Shown here piece after piece: positions 36,121-44,379 of a stretch of 64,000 nucleotides of DNA. Position 1 is the first letter of the stretch. Each line of letters starts with the position of its first letter. This stretch comes from HdN1 sp052035295 (GTDB lineage: Bacteria; Pseudomonadota; Gammaproteobacteria; Pseudomonadales; Ketobacteraceae). Both the position numbers and the translations under genes were made by a program. The notes beneath the pieces were generated by a model. That model saw nothing but the letters and a program-made list of their open reading frames with translations, made no database searches and was not told the origin of the DNA. Location: NCBI GenBank assembly GCA_052035295.1, contig JBPOHS010000008.1:1-64000 (forward strand), given 5' to 3'.

Positions 36121-36188
36121 GCGTTTTGTGCTACCAAAGTTCGATTAATCTTTTTCGCATTCAGGTTCAGCAGTTTTTCCAGGGACAT
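36114..36188 (-). other. Possible short leader peptide overlapping the sufC start
   Basis: An ATG at 36188 opens 24 codons (MSLEKLLNLNAKKINRTLV, then AQNAC) that end 4 nt inside sufC, whose start lacks its own ribosome-binding site. This arrangement permits translational coupling. No ribosome-binding site is visible for the short frame either, so the call is tentative. Confidence 0.25.
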
Positions 36189-36215
36189 ACGGATTGCTTC
36201 GATGTTGCCCAGTGG

Positions 36216-36317
36216 CTTGTGGAGGAGTTGGATTTTGGAACGTCGCCGGCATGGATGCCGGCGTCGAGCCTACATGGACGTATTTACGGCGTTTCCAGAA
36301 TCCAACTCCTCCACAAG
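36216..36317 (-). repeat. 102-nt palindromic element, copy 1 (sufB-sufC gap)
   Basis: Outer 25-nt arms begin CTTGTGGAGGAGTTGGATTT and match their complement at 36293-36317 with one mismatch. An inner palindrome, GCCGGCAT-GG-ATGCCGGC, lies at 36245-36262, followed by CCTACATGGACGTATTTACG. Copy 2 lies 76 nt away in the opposite orientation with a related core. It has no reading frame and looks like a non-autonomous repeat of the REP/MITE kind. Confidence 0.8.
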
Positions 36318-36393
36318 GCATCTCTCAAAGAAATGAAACGATTGAGAGTTTTCAGGTGTTCAAACATATCTGCTTAAAGCGCATGGCTAAGGC

Positions 36394-36495
36394 GATAGGT
36401 GTTAGAGCGCTGCAGGAATCGCCGTAGATACATCCCTGTAGGAACGTCGGCGCCATCCATGGCGCCGACGTTCCTGCAGCGCTCTATCACCTATC
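36394..36495 (+). repeat. 102-nt palindromic element, copy 2 (sufB-sufC gap)
   Basis: Outer 25-nt arms begin GATAGGTGTTAGAGCGCTGC and match the complement at 36471-36495 with one mismatch. An inner perfect 17+2+17 palindrome spans 36440-36475 and contains GTCGGCGCCAT-CC-ATGGCGCCGAC. The core and the CGTAGATACATCCCTGTAGG side match copy 1 when reversed, but the outer arms differ in sequence. Both copies are exactly 102 nt long. Confidence 0.8.
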
Positions 36496-36547
36496 CCCCA
36501 ACAACATCATCCCAGCAGATATATTTGAAGTGCGGATCAGTTCCGAA

Positions 36548-37996
36548 TCAACCCACCGACCCTTCCAGGCTTACCTCCAGCAATTTGCCGGCTTCCACCG
36601 CAAACTCCATCGGCAATTCCTTGAACACTTCCTTGCAAAAGCCGTTCACAATCATCGATACCGCTTTCTCCGCATCAATACCGCGCTGCTTGCACAGGAA
36701 CAACTGATCGTCACTCACCTTCGACGTCGTTGCCTCGTGTTCCACAATACTGTCGCTGTTGCGGTTTTCAATATACGGAAACGTGTGCGCGCCACACTTG
36801 TCGCCAATCAGCAACGAATCACACTGCGTGTAATTGCGCGCGTTGGTCGCATTCGGCGATACCCTGACCAGACCACGGTAAGCGTTCTGGCTGCGGCCGG
36901 CGGAAATGCCTTTCGACACAATCGTGCTGCGGGTGTTTTTACCCAGATGGATCATCTTGGTGCCGGTATCGGCCTGCTGCAGATTGTTGGTCAGCGCCAC
37001 GGAATAAAATTCGCCGATGCTGTTGTCACCCCGCAGGATGACGCTCGGGTATTTCCAGGTGATCGCCGAACCGGTTTCCACCTGCGTCCAGGAAATTTTG
37101 GAATTCACGCCCGCGCACACGCCACGCTTGGTGACGAAATTATAAATGCCGCCGCGACCGTTTTCATCGCCCGGGTACCAGTTCTGCACAGTGGAATACT
37201 TGATCTGCGCATTGTCGAACGCGACCAGTTCGACCACCGCCGCGTGCAATTGGTTTTCATCGCGCATCGGGGCGGTGCAGCCTTCGAGGTAACTGACGTA
37301 AGCGCCTTCGTCGCAGACGATGAGCGTGCGTTCGAACTGCCCCGTATTGGCAGCGTTAATGCGGAAGTACGTCGACAGTTCCATGGGGCAGCGCACGCCC
37401 TTGGGAATGTAGACGAACGAGCCATCACTGAATACGGCGGAGTTGAGGGCCGCATAGAAGTTGTCGCGCACGGGCACAACGCTGCCCATGTACTTTTTTA
37501 CCAGGTCCGGAAATTCGTGCACGGCTTCGGAAATCGGGCAGAAAATCACGCCGACTTTGGCAAGATCTTCACGATAAGTGGTGGCGACAGACACGGAGTC
37601 GAACACGGCATCGACCGCAACGCCCGCGAGTTTTTCGCGCTCATGCAACGGAATACCGAGCTTCTCGTAGGTGCGCAACAGTTCCGGATCGACTTCATCA
37701 AGGCTTTTGGGGCCGTCTTTTTGCGATTTGGGCGCGGAATAATAGGAGATCGCGTTGTAGTCGATCGGGGGATGATTCAGGTGTGCCCATTCTGGCGGTG
37801 TCATGGACTGCCACTGACGATAGGCAGCGAGTCGCCAGTCCAGCAGCCATTGCGGTTCGTTTTTGCGCGCGGATATCGTGGCAATAACGTCTTCGTTCAG
37901 CCCGGGCGGAATGGTTTCTGTTTCAATGCTGGTGACGAAGCCGGCGGAATATTCGCGGCCGATCAAATCGGCAATCGGTTCGGATGTGTTAGCCAT
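36548..37996 (-). CDS. sufB: Fe-S cluster scaffold subunit SufB
   Basis: 482 aa. The main scaffold subunit on which clusters are built. The N-terminal region (IADLIGREYSAGFVT) is typical. The beta-helix core has RDNFYAALNSAVFSDGSFVYIPKGV and CEGCTAP-like SYLEGCTAPM with a conserved Cys. It also has KRGVCAGVNSKISWTQVETG, SIGEFYSVALTNN, ARNYTQCDSLLIGDKCGAHTFPYI and VEHEATTSK. It is the first gene of the operon and is divergent from the Rrf2 regulator, with 257 nt between them. Confidence 0.98.
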   Translation of the reverse strand: MANTSEPIADLIGREYSAGFVTSIETETIPPGLNEDVIATISARKNEPQWLLDWRLAAYRQWQSMTPPEWAHLNHPPIDYNAISYYSAPKSQKDGPKSLDEVDPELLRTYEKLGIPLHEREKLAGVAVDAVFDSVSVATTYREDLAKVGVIFCPISEAVHEFPDLVKKYMGSVVPVRDNFYAALNSAVFSDGSFVYIPKGVRCPMELSTYFRINAANTGQFERTLIVCDEGAYVSYLEGCTAPMRDENQLHAAVVELVAFDNAQIKYSTVQNWYPGDENGRGGIYNFVTKRGVCAGVNSKISWTQVETGSAITWKYPSVILRGDNSIGEFYSVALTNNLQQADTGTKMIHLGKNTRSTIVSKGISAGRSQNAYRGLVRVSPNATNARNYTQCDSLLIGDKCGAHTFPYIENRNSDSIVEHEATTSKVSDDQLFLCKQRGIDAEKAVSMIVNGFCKEVFKELPMEFAVEAGKLLEVSLEGSVG

Positions 37997-38132
37997 GTTT
38001 GCCTCTCCCGCGTCAGGTCTTCGACTTCAATTTGTCACGGGCGCAGCCCTTGATTGGCGCGTATTGTGCTGAAATCGACCTGTGCTGTATAGCGTGTTGG
38101 CAATCTTTCAGTCTGGAGATTGCCCTCTCTGG

Positions 38133-38154
38133 TACCAGAGTAAAATACTAGGAT
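38133..38154 (-). promoter_or_regulatory. IscR-type box in the suf promoter region
   Basis: TACCAGAGTAAAATACTAGG resembles the type 1 IscR site recalled from pseudomonads (GAGTAAAATAGTC core). It lies between sufB and the divergent Rrf2-family gene, about 137 nt upstream of the sufB start, and could be the operator for SUF expression under iron or Fe-S limitation. The match is by eye. Confidence 0.5.
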
Positions 38155-38164
38155 TTTTAAATCA

Positions 38165-38179
38165 ATACCAAATTGGTAT
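38165..38179 (+). promoter_or_regulatory. 15-bp palindrome ahead of the Rrf2 regulator
   Basis: ATACCAA-A-TTGGTAT is a perfect palindrome 74 nt upstream of the regulator ATG and 11 nt from the IscR-type box. It is a candidate autoregulatory operator for the Rrf2 protein encoded next to it. Confidence 0.55.
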
Positions 38180-38253
38180 GCTTTCTATGTTAGTCTCGGT
38201 CACTCACCTCTTTCCGTGCCCGGTTCCGATCCTGGTCAGGTAACTGTAAACCT

Positions 38254-38724
38254 ATGTTTCGTATTGGAAAACTGACAGATTACGCGTTGATTCTCATGAG
38301 GTGCATGGCGACGCGTGCGGCGCACCAATGGCGCATGGAAGATCTGGCCGATACGACGCGATTGCCCTTGCCGACCGTGCGCAAGTTGATGCGAACGTTG
38401 GTGAGCGCGGGTATGGTGCGTTCCGAACGCGGCGCCCGAGGCGGTTACCAGTTGGCGCGGTTGCCCGATCTGATCAGCGTGGCCGAAATCATCATGGCGA
38501 TTGAAGGCCCGGTGGCGATTACCGAGTGCTGCGACGTGGAGCCGGATTGTGACCGGCTCGGCGCCTGCGACATGGAAAGTCGTTGGCCCGCCATCAACGG
38601 GTTGATACAGCAATTGCTGCGGGTGGTGACACTCTCTGACATCGAGTTCACGCGCGATGGCCGCATGGATGTGGCGGTGCTGTTGGCGCGTCTACAAAAT
38701 AGGTCCTGTCCGTATACTGCATAA
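38254..38724 (+). CDS. Rrf2-family Fe-S cluster regulator of the SUF operon
   Basis: 156 aa. The N-terminal winged helix (LTDYALILMRCMATRA, then MEDLADTTRLPLPTVRKLMRTLVSAGMV) is typical of Rrf2 factors. The cysteine cluster CCDVEPDCDRLGAC near residues 95-110 can ligate a [2Fe-2S] or [4Fe-4S] cluster that senses the cell's iron-sulfur status. The gene is divergent from sufB. It probably represses the SUF operon when clusters are plentiful, as known for SUF regulators of Xanthomonas-like bacteria. It is distinct from IscR, since no isc genes are nearby. Confidence 0.9.
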   Translation: MFRIGKLTDYALILMRCMATRAAHQWRMEDLADTTRLPLPTVRKLMRTLVSAGMVRSERGARGGYQLARLPDLISVAEIIMAIEGPVAITECCDVEPDCDRLGACDMESRWPAINGLIQQLLRVVTLSDIEFTRDGRMDVAVLLARLQNRSCPYTA

Positions 38725-38854
38725 GCCATGTAATTGTTGATTTTATTGACATTTATCCTGGCGAAGTACCCTGAGCACTCTATTATGAAAAAAGGCCCGT
38801 GAACCATCGGTCACGCGGCATTTGCGCCAGGGCGGATCTAGGGGGGAGAGCTTT

Positions 38855-40114
38855 GTGGAAAGCATCGTGGAAAACAGCGCTGCCAACAGCGCAGAGAGCA
38901 TCAGCGATATCGTGTCGCGCGTCGCCAATGACACGTATAGCCATTCTCGTTGCATCATGCCCGAGCAACCCTGGTGGCGAAACCTCGAAGCCAATTTTTA
39001 TAAATTTCCTGATGATTTTGCGCTCGACACCAAAACGCAAATGATGGTGGAAGGCACGGCCGCATTCGATGTTGCCCTGCGTACCGCAGCTGCGTCGTTA
39101 GTGTCGGTACTGGCGTTGCCCTTGAGCGCCAACCCCATGCAATTGCGCGAAGACCTTGCAGAAACGATGTACCGTGAGTATGCCAATCAGGGCGATCCCG
39201 GCTTGTTTTTTCAGGATCCGCCAAAGAACGTCAAAATTCGCGAGAACAAGCCGGGCTTCCTGCATTTTTCGCCTGTCGATGGGGAATGCAAGCTGTTGAC
39301 CTTCGATAGCCCGTTCGAGCCGGTCAATTTCAAGTTGCATGATCGCTATTTGCGTCACAAGGAAAATCGCGTTGCGAGGGCGCAATATTGGCACCACAAA
39401 ACCGGGCCGCGTCCGACCATTTGTGTCGTGCATGGGTTCATGGCGGATCCGTACTGGTTGAACAGCATGTTTTTGGCTTTGCCCTGGTTTTTCAAGCAGG
39501 GTTACGACATTCTGCTTTATACCCTGCCTTTTCATGGGCAGCGTCAGTGGAAGTTTTCGCCTTTTTCCGGTCACGGGTATTTTTCCTGGGGCATGTCGCA
39601 CATCAACGAAACCGTTGCGCACGCTGTCCATGATTTTCGTATTTTTCTGGATTATCTGGAGTCACGTGGCACCGAAAAATTCGGTGTGACCGGTATCAGT
39701 CTGGGGGGGTATACCTCGGCGATTCTGGCCGCAGTAGAAGAGCGCCTGTATTTCAGTATTCCCAATGTGCCGGTCGTAAGCCTGTTTGATCTCATGCTGC
39801 AGTGGGAACCTGCGGGTACGGTAATTCGCACTGGCTTGAAACTTGCGAACGCCAGTGTCATCGATGGTCGTCACATGCTGGCGGTGCATTGCCCGCTGAC
39901 CTATCCGAGCAAGATTCCCAAGGAACGCCTGATGATCATCGGCGGGGCAGGGGATCGGTTGGCGCCACCCAAACATGCGCGATTGTTGTGGGATCATTGG
40001 GGGCGGCCGCGGATACACTGGTTTCCGGGTAATCACGTCATTCACCTCGATCAGGGTAAATACCTCAAGGAAATGAGTCGCTTCCTGGATGAGATCGGTT
40101 TTGCGCCTGATTGA
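38855..40114 (+). CDS. Alpha/beta hydrolase
   Basis: 419 aa. The start GTG at 38855 was chosen because GGGGGGAG lies 6 nt ahead; ATG at 38957 has no ribosome-binding site. The alpha/beta hydrolase core (about 190-415) shows VVHGFMADPYW (oxyanion region), GISLGGYTS with the nucleophilic Ser, an acid loop around IGGAGDRLAPP, and GNHVIHLD with the catalytic His. About 180 residues precede the core, unusually long. Substrate is unknown; esterase or lipase are possible. It is monocistronic, downstream of the Rrf2 regulator. Confidence 0.85.
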   Translation: MESIVENSAANSAESISDIVSRVANDTYSHSRCIMPEQPWWRNLEANFYKFPDDFALDTKTQMMVEGTAAFDVALRTAAASLVSVLALPLSANPMQLREDLAETMYREYANQGDPGLFFQDPPKNVKIRENKPGFLHFSPVDGECKLLTFDSPFEPVNFKLHDRYLRHKENRVARAQYWHHKTGPRPTICVVHGFMADPYWLNSMFLALPWFFKQGYDILLYTLPFHGQRQWKFSPFSGHGYFSWGMSHINETVAHAVHDFRIFLDYLESRGTEKFGVTGISLGGYTSAILAAVEERLYFSIPNVPVVSLFDLMLQWEPAGTVIRTGLKLANASVIDGRHMLAVHCPLTYPSKIPKERLMIIGGAGDRLAPPKHARLLWDHWGRPRIHWFPGNHVIHLDQGKYLKEMSRFLDEIGFAPD

Positions 40115-40254
40115 AGCCAAAAGGTACGGCAGGTCGCGCCCGTATTGATTCCTCGTCCAAATGAACGAGAGCAGGTGACTGTTTGTCGCCTGCGTCTTTC
40201 CTGCATCCAGGCAGGCTGTTAAGGTTGGAACGAATGTTCTGATTGGTGCCTGTA

Positions 40255-41229
40255 ATGTTCGCTACTACCTTTGTTGCCTGTTTGCGTTTTGGCCTGAGTT
40301 TGCGTTTTGGGATGTGCCTGCGCTTGCGTCCGGGGCTGCGTTTTGGCCTGGGCCTCGTCGCGGTACTGCTGATGAGTGGCTGCAAGCAACCGCTGGAACG
40401 CATTCCCTTGGAAAATCCGGCATTTGACACGCAAACACTGGAGCAATTGCGTGCAGCGACCCCTACCAACGTCGACGAAGTACTGGCTGAAAAAAATCTG
40501 TGGCTGGGCGGCGAACGATTGATTCGCGATCCTTATCAGCCGGGAATGTCGATGACAACAGCGGACTGCCAGCAGGATCTCAATTGTGGATACGCGCTTT
40601 CGCGCTACTGGATGTCGCCCCCACGTTTTCCGGCCCGTGCCGAAGTGCATGACTGGTGGGTAAATCGATCGACGCAGGCCGACACTGCTGCGGTGTGCGG
40701 TGTACGTTTCGAGGATCAGGCACAAACGCGTTATTCATTGAAATCTTTCGACAATCAAGCGGCGCTCGATGCGGCACCCGGCTATCACCTGACGCATTAT
40801 CAGGCTTGTGGTGCCTGTTCCACCTTGCAGGATCTGGCCGTTTACGGTGAGCTCGACCTGACCCGCATGGCCAAGATTTGCAGCAAGCGCGGTACCTTCG
40901 CAGAAAAATTGCAGTGTATGCAGGACATTGGATTCACGCCTGCCTGCGCAGAATCCTGGGCCTATAACGCGGTGAAAACAGGGCAAAGCTGTGCCCTGAT
41001 CTGTGTTGGTGTGTATGGGTTGGTGCCCTTGATAACCGGCACCGAAAACAAACCACCCGTGAATGAAAACGGTGAATTGAACGCCTGTCTGATGTGCGAT
41101 GAACGCATGGCTGGCCCCGGCTTTCAGTTCTCGGCCGGTCGCACGCGGCGCAATTCAGGCATTATTTCCGAGATCGAGCGCCCCGATGAAGAAGTGTACT
41201 CGGTCAGTCATGCTTATTTTGAAAATTGA
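40255..41229 (+). CDS. Cys-rich lipoprotein, unknown function
   Basis: 324 aa from ATG 40255 (an upstream start at 40243 and a later ATG at 40312 are also possible). The N-terminus repeats LRFGLSLRFG, then reaches lipobox LMSGC. The mature part has many cysteines (for example CGACST, TADCQQDLNCG, CLMCDERM), likely disulfide-bonded outside the cytoplasm. No domain was recognised. A related secreted Cys-rich family occurs in some Gammaproteobacteria, but the function is not known to me. The Arg and Phe-Gly rich repeat in the signal is unusual. Confidence 0.7.
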   Translation: MFATTFVACLRFGLSLRFGMCLRLRPGLRFGLGLVAVLLMSGCKQPLERIPLENPAFDTQTLEQLRAATPTNVDEVLAEKNLWLGGERLIRDPYQPGMSMTTADCQQDLNCGYALSRYWMSPPRFPARAEVHDWWVNRSTQADTAAVCGVRFEDQAQTRYSLKSFDNQAALDAAPGYHLTHYQACGACSTLQDLAVYGELDLTRMAKICSKRGTFAEKLQCMQDIGFTPACAESWAYNAVKTGQSCALICVGVYGLVPLITGTENKPPVNENGELNACLMCDERMAGPGFQFSAGRTRRNSGIISEIERPDEEVYSVSHAYFEN

Positions 41230-41244
41230 ATGTTTTGCGAATAA

Positions 41245-41271
41245 ACGCCGCACGAACTGTCTGTGCGGCGT
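41245..41271 (-). terminator. Hairpin between two convergent genes
   Basis: ACGCCGCAC and GTGCGGCGT form a 9-bp stem around a 9-nt loop, between the lipoprotein stop (41229) and the small membrane gene stop (41291). The minus strand continues with TTTATT, so it may stop the small gene. Confidence 0.5.
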
Positions 41272-41290
41272 CAGTGAGGTGCGCGTGTAA

Positions 41291-41425
41291 TCAGTGTTTA
41301 CGGAATTTGGCGCGATGGTTGCGATAGTCATGCACGACCGCTACCGCAATGGCCAATGCAACACAACCGAGGGTGAACAGGGTGATACTTCCGGAGTAAA
41401 GGGTTTGATCAGCAAGCACCGGCAT
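41291..41425 (-). CDS. Small single-span membrane protein
   Basis: 44 aa from the ATG at 41425, with the strong ribosome-binding site GGGAGG 6 nt ahead. The sequence MPVLADQTLYSGSITLFTLG continues into a helix of about 20 hydrophobic residues and ends RNHRAKFRKH, a basic C-terminus on the inside. A longer frame to 41509 was rejected for lack of a ribosome-binding site. The region GGGAGGCTCCC is itself a palindrome, so the start could be masked in a hairpin. Function unknown. Confidence 0.6.
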   Translation of the reverse strand: MPVLADQTLYSGSITLFTLGCVALAIAVAVVHDYRNHRAKFRKH

Positions 41426-41699
41426 GGGAGCCTCCCGGGGGAACAAGTGTTGAGCAACTTTGGGTTCGAAGGCACAACGACAAGCCTCGTCATGAAACAT
41501 AGGCGGCACTTTCCTTAACTGCCAATCCGGACTCGGAAAAATTGACGAGCGGTGTCGGGCCTAACTCGCTTATGCCAAAAAATGAACTGCCTTTGTCCGC
41601 GTTAGGTTGAAAGCTCTAACATTTCCGGGTAACCTGCGCCCGGTAATGAGGTCCACCCGGATGACGAGGACGTCGTCCCGCAAGTCAAAGGTTAAGTTC

Positions 41700-42002
41700 A
41701 TGAATACCAAGAAAATTGCTGATCTGGCATTGCAACAGCTCGACAATGTGGGCTTCCAGCTCCGTTCCTACGGCATCACTGACAAGGTCAACCGTCATGA
41801 CATCGTGGCGTTTGCCATGGCGCAACAGAATCGCTTCAAGGGTGAGATGACTCGCCTGGATTTGCACGTCGGCATTCAGAAAGCGCGTTTGCAAAAGGCG
41901 CGTAACGAAGCAGAAGTGCTGGTGGACAAGCTGGTCAGCTACCTGCCCGAGCAATTGGCAGAGCCTGCCAACAAGATCAAGAATCGGGTATTTCAATTCT
42001 GA
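41700..42002 (+). CDS. Conserved-looking small helical protein, unknown
   Basis: 100 aa from the ATG at 41700, chosen because MNTKKIADLALQQLDNV reads as a clean start and AAGG lies ahead. The protein is basic and strongly helical, with a heptad-like run from about 45 to 85 (ARLQKARNEAEVLVDKL). It may form a coiled coil. I do not recognise the family. A bidirectional terminator follows at 42042-42080. The 270 nt upstream may include a structured leader with GC hairpins. Confidence 0.65.
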   Translation: MNTKKIADLALQQLDNVGFQLRSYGITDKVNRHDIVAFAMAQQNRFKGEMTRLDLHVGIQKARLQKARNEAEVLVDKLVSYLPEQLAEPANKIKNRVFQF

Positions 42003-42041
42003 ATGTACTGCCAGCCTGGCTGGCAGACGAAGCAGTTGAAA

Positions 42042-42080
42042 CCAACAAAAAAGGCGCCTGTTCGGCGCCTTTTTTGTTGG
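42042..42080 (+). terminator. Bidirectional terminator between convergent genes
   Basis: A near-perfect 17-bp stem, with CCAACAAAAAAGGCGCC on one side and its complement on the other around loop TGTTC, separates the small helical protein from the DUF4282 gene. It has an A-run and T-run, so it can work in both directions. Confidence 0.93.
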
Positions 42081-42113
42081 TTTTTTGTTCTGATGCAGGG
42101 TTCGATCGCGGGC

Positions 42114-42632
42114 TCAATAGGGCCAGTTGACGTCCTTGGATTTGCGTGACTTGTCTTTTTCCGGTGGTTTTTCCCGGGTGTCCTTTTTCTCCTCGGGGCG
42201 GGGTGGTGGCATTTTCTTGTCGTCGGCCTTGCCACTGTTCACCAGGTTCCAGATCGGCAGCTTGCGCGTGAGATCACGCATGCCATCGACCGTATTCGAG
42301 AAGCCGGAAAGCTTCTGCGACATCATGTGCAGTTCCTCGACATCTTCCGCCATACGGAAAATCACGATGTACAGCTCCATCAGGGCGCGCGTTACCGCCG
42401 CGATGGCAATGAAGGCGACCGGGCCCGCCACGGTGAGGTAGAACAGGCCTTTCCACAGGGAATCCATGAAGGCTTCAAAGATGAAGTAGAAAATGCCGAC
42501 CAGACTGGAGGCCAGGATGATTCCGTACAGCGCCGGGAACATCTGCACGGTGATGAACTTCGAGAACGAAAAATCAAATAACGTGCGAAAAAACGTGCGG
42601 GTATCGTCGATGGTCTTTTTGGGGGATTCCAT
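42114..42632 (-). CDS. DUF4282-family membrane protein
   Basis: 172 aa. Two membrane helices at about 35-55 and 65-85 (the first with ASSLVGIFYFIFEAF, the second with LTVAGPVAFIAIAAV) follow a short cytoplasmic start TFFRTLFDFSFSKFIT. ALMELYIVIFRMAEDVEEL is a family stretch I associate with DUF4282. A basic, Lys-rich tail faces the cytoplasm. Its function is unknown. It is transcribed toward the bidirectional terminator. Confidence 0.75.
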   Translation of the reverse strand: MESPKKTIDDTRTFFRTLFDFSFSKFITVQMFPALYGIILASSLVGIFYFIFEAFMDSLWKGLFYLTVAGPVAFIAIAAVTRALMELYIVIFRMAEDVEELHMMSQKLSGFSNTVDGMRDLTRKLPIWNLVNSGKADDKKMPPPRPEEKKDTREKPPEKDKSRKSKDVNWPY

Positions 42633-42905
42633 GTCACTTCCTGTTCAATAGCACGGTCTGTTGCTGAAAACGTTGCAGACAAATTGTATACAGTCTTGCG
42701 AGATGGCGTTTATCCCTGCTGACCTTTCCATTCTACGATGTAATCGCCGAAGCGTGAACCTGTTCACAAGTGAAAATGCCAACTTCCCTGCCTGGAATCC
42801 CCCGCACTGAACACAAAAAATCCCGGTGCTATTGACCCGGTGCAATGTTGCACGCTAACCCCGGTCTTATGATGAACTAATCGCCTTTGGAATAGTGAGC
42901 AGCGC

Positions 42906-44333
42906 ATGGGGCAGGAAATTGATCGTATCCGGTTCAGCGATGAAGACTTCACCCGTTTTTCTCACCAGCTGCGTGAAGAAACACGCCTGCTTTCCGATCT
43001 CATGAAGGCTGGGATGTTCAGTGAGCATTTGCCCTGTGTCGCCGGGGTCGAAATAGAAGGGTGGTTGCTCGACCGGCATTATTTCCCGGTAGCGGACAAT
43101 CAGCGCTTTCTGGCACTGCTGGGGGATCCTCTGGTCGTGCCGGAACTCTCACGCTTCAATATCGAGATGAATTGCCAACCTCGTGTGTTGGGACAGGATG
43201 TACTGAGTCAGCTGAGTGGCGATCTGAATGCCTTGTGGCAACGCTGTTTCAACACGGCGCATGCCTGCGAACATACGTTGTTGTTGATTGGTATCTTGCC
43301 GACGTTGCGCGAAAGCGATTTGAGCATGACCAATGTTTCGCCGCTCAATCGCTACTATGCATTGAACGATCAGGTCATGCGGTCCCGTGGTGGCCAGCCG
43401 GTGCGCCTTGATATCAAAGGCCGCGATCACCTGCAACTTGAGCATGGCGATGTCATGCTTGAAGCTGGCGCGACATCGTTCCAGCTGCATCTGCAGATGC
43501 CTTTTGCAAAAGCCGTCAGATTTTATAATGCGGCTCAATGGCTGGCCGCGCCCATGGTGGCCGTTACCGCCAATTCGCCTTTTTTATTTGGTCACGATTT
43601 ATGGGCCGAAACCCGCATACCACTCTTCGAACAGTCGGTGGATTCTCTTGCGTCGGCGAGCGACAGTGCGCGCGTGACGTTTGGACATGGCTGGCTGCAG
43701 GATTCCCCGTTTGAACTATTTGCCGACAACCTGACGCGATTTCCACCCTTGCTGCCTTTGCCGTGTTCGCCGGATCCTGCAAGTTTCTCTCATGTTCGCT
43801 TGCACAACGGTACCGTCTGGCGCTGGAACCGTTTGCTGCTTGGTGAAAATGAACAAGGCACGCCGCATGTGCGATTGGAACATCGCGTCATGCCTGCCGG
43901 GCCGACGTTTATTGACATGATGGCGAATGCTGCGCTGTTCTATGGTGCCACTTATGCGCTGGCACACATGGATGTTCCGGTGGAACGGCGCCTGGACTTT
44001 TCAGTCGTGCGGGATGATTTCTATCATGCTGCGCGAGAAGGCCTCGGTGCCCGACTGCATGCCCTGGATGGCACGGTAAAATCGCTGGAAACCATTGTGC
44101 TGGACGAATTGCTGCCCCTCGCTGCGTCTGGCTTGAAGGCGCAGGGGGTGGACGTTGCCGACAGCGAACGTCTGTTGGGTATTATACGCCGCCGGGTGGA
44201 GTGCGGGCAGAATGGCGCCGTGTGGCAGCGTCGTTACATCACGCAGCATCCGGGTGATTTTATCGGCTTGACCGCCCGTTATCTGGAGCATCAGCGGCAG
44301 GGTAATCCGGTTCATGAATGGGGATTGGATTAA
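42906..44333 (+). CDS. Glutamate-cysteine ligase (GCS2)-like enzyme
   Basis: 475 aa. The N-terminal segment (GVEIEGWLLDRH) and NIEMNCQPRVL resemble the ATP- and substrate-binding strands of glutamate-cysteine ligase-like carboxylate-amine ligases. LEAGATSFQLHLQMP and VTANSPFLFGHDLWAETRIPLFEQ are further matches. These enzymes form an amide bond with ATP in the cytoplasm. It is followed 46 nt later by an M14-type peptidase in the same direction. The pair is recurrent in Gammaproteobacteria, but I know no assigned product. It is not the standard GshA. Confidence 0.85.
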   Translation: MGQEIDRIRFSDEDFTRFSHQLREETRLLSDLMKAGMFSEHLPCVAGVEIEGWLLDRHYFPVADNQRFLALLGDPLVVPELSRFNIEMNCQPRVLGQDVLSQLSGDLNALWQRCFNTAHACEHTLLLIGILPTLRESDLSMTNVSPLNRYYALNDQVMRSRGGQPVRLDIKGRDHLQLEHGDVMLEAGATSFQLHLQMPFAKAVRFYNAAQWLAAPMVAVTANSPFLFGHDLWAETRIPLFEQSVDSLASASDSARVTFGHGWLQDSPFELFADNLTRFPPLLPLPCSPDPASFSHVRLHNGTVWRWNRLLLGENEQGTPHVRLEHRVMPAGPTFIDMMANAALFYGATYALAHMDVPVERRLDFSVVRDDFYHAAREGLGARLHALDGTVKSLETIVLDELLPLAASGLKAQGVDVADSERLLGIIRRRVECGQNGAVWQRRYITQHPGDFIGLTARYLEHQRQGNPVHEWGLD

Positions 44334-44379
44334 GAATACATCCGTAAATATAAGATTTTTGCGCTATCGAGAGTAGACT

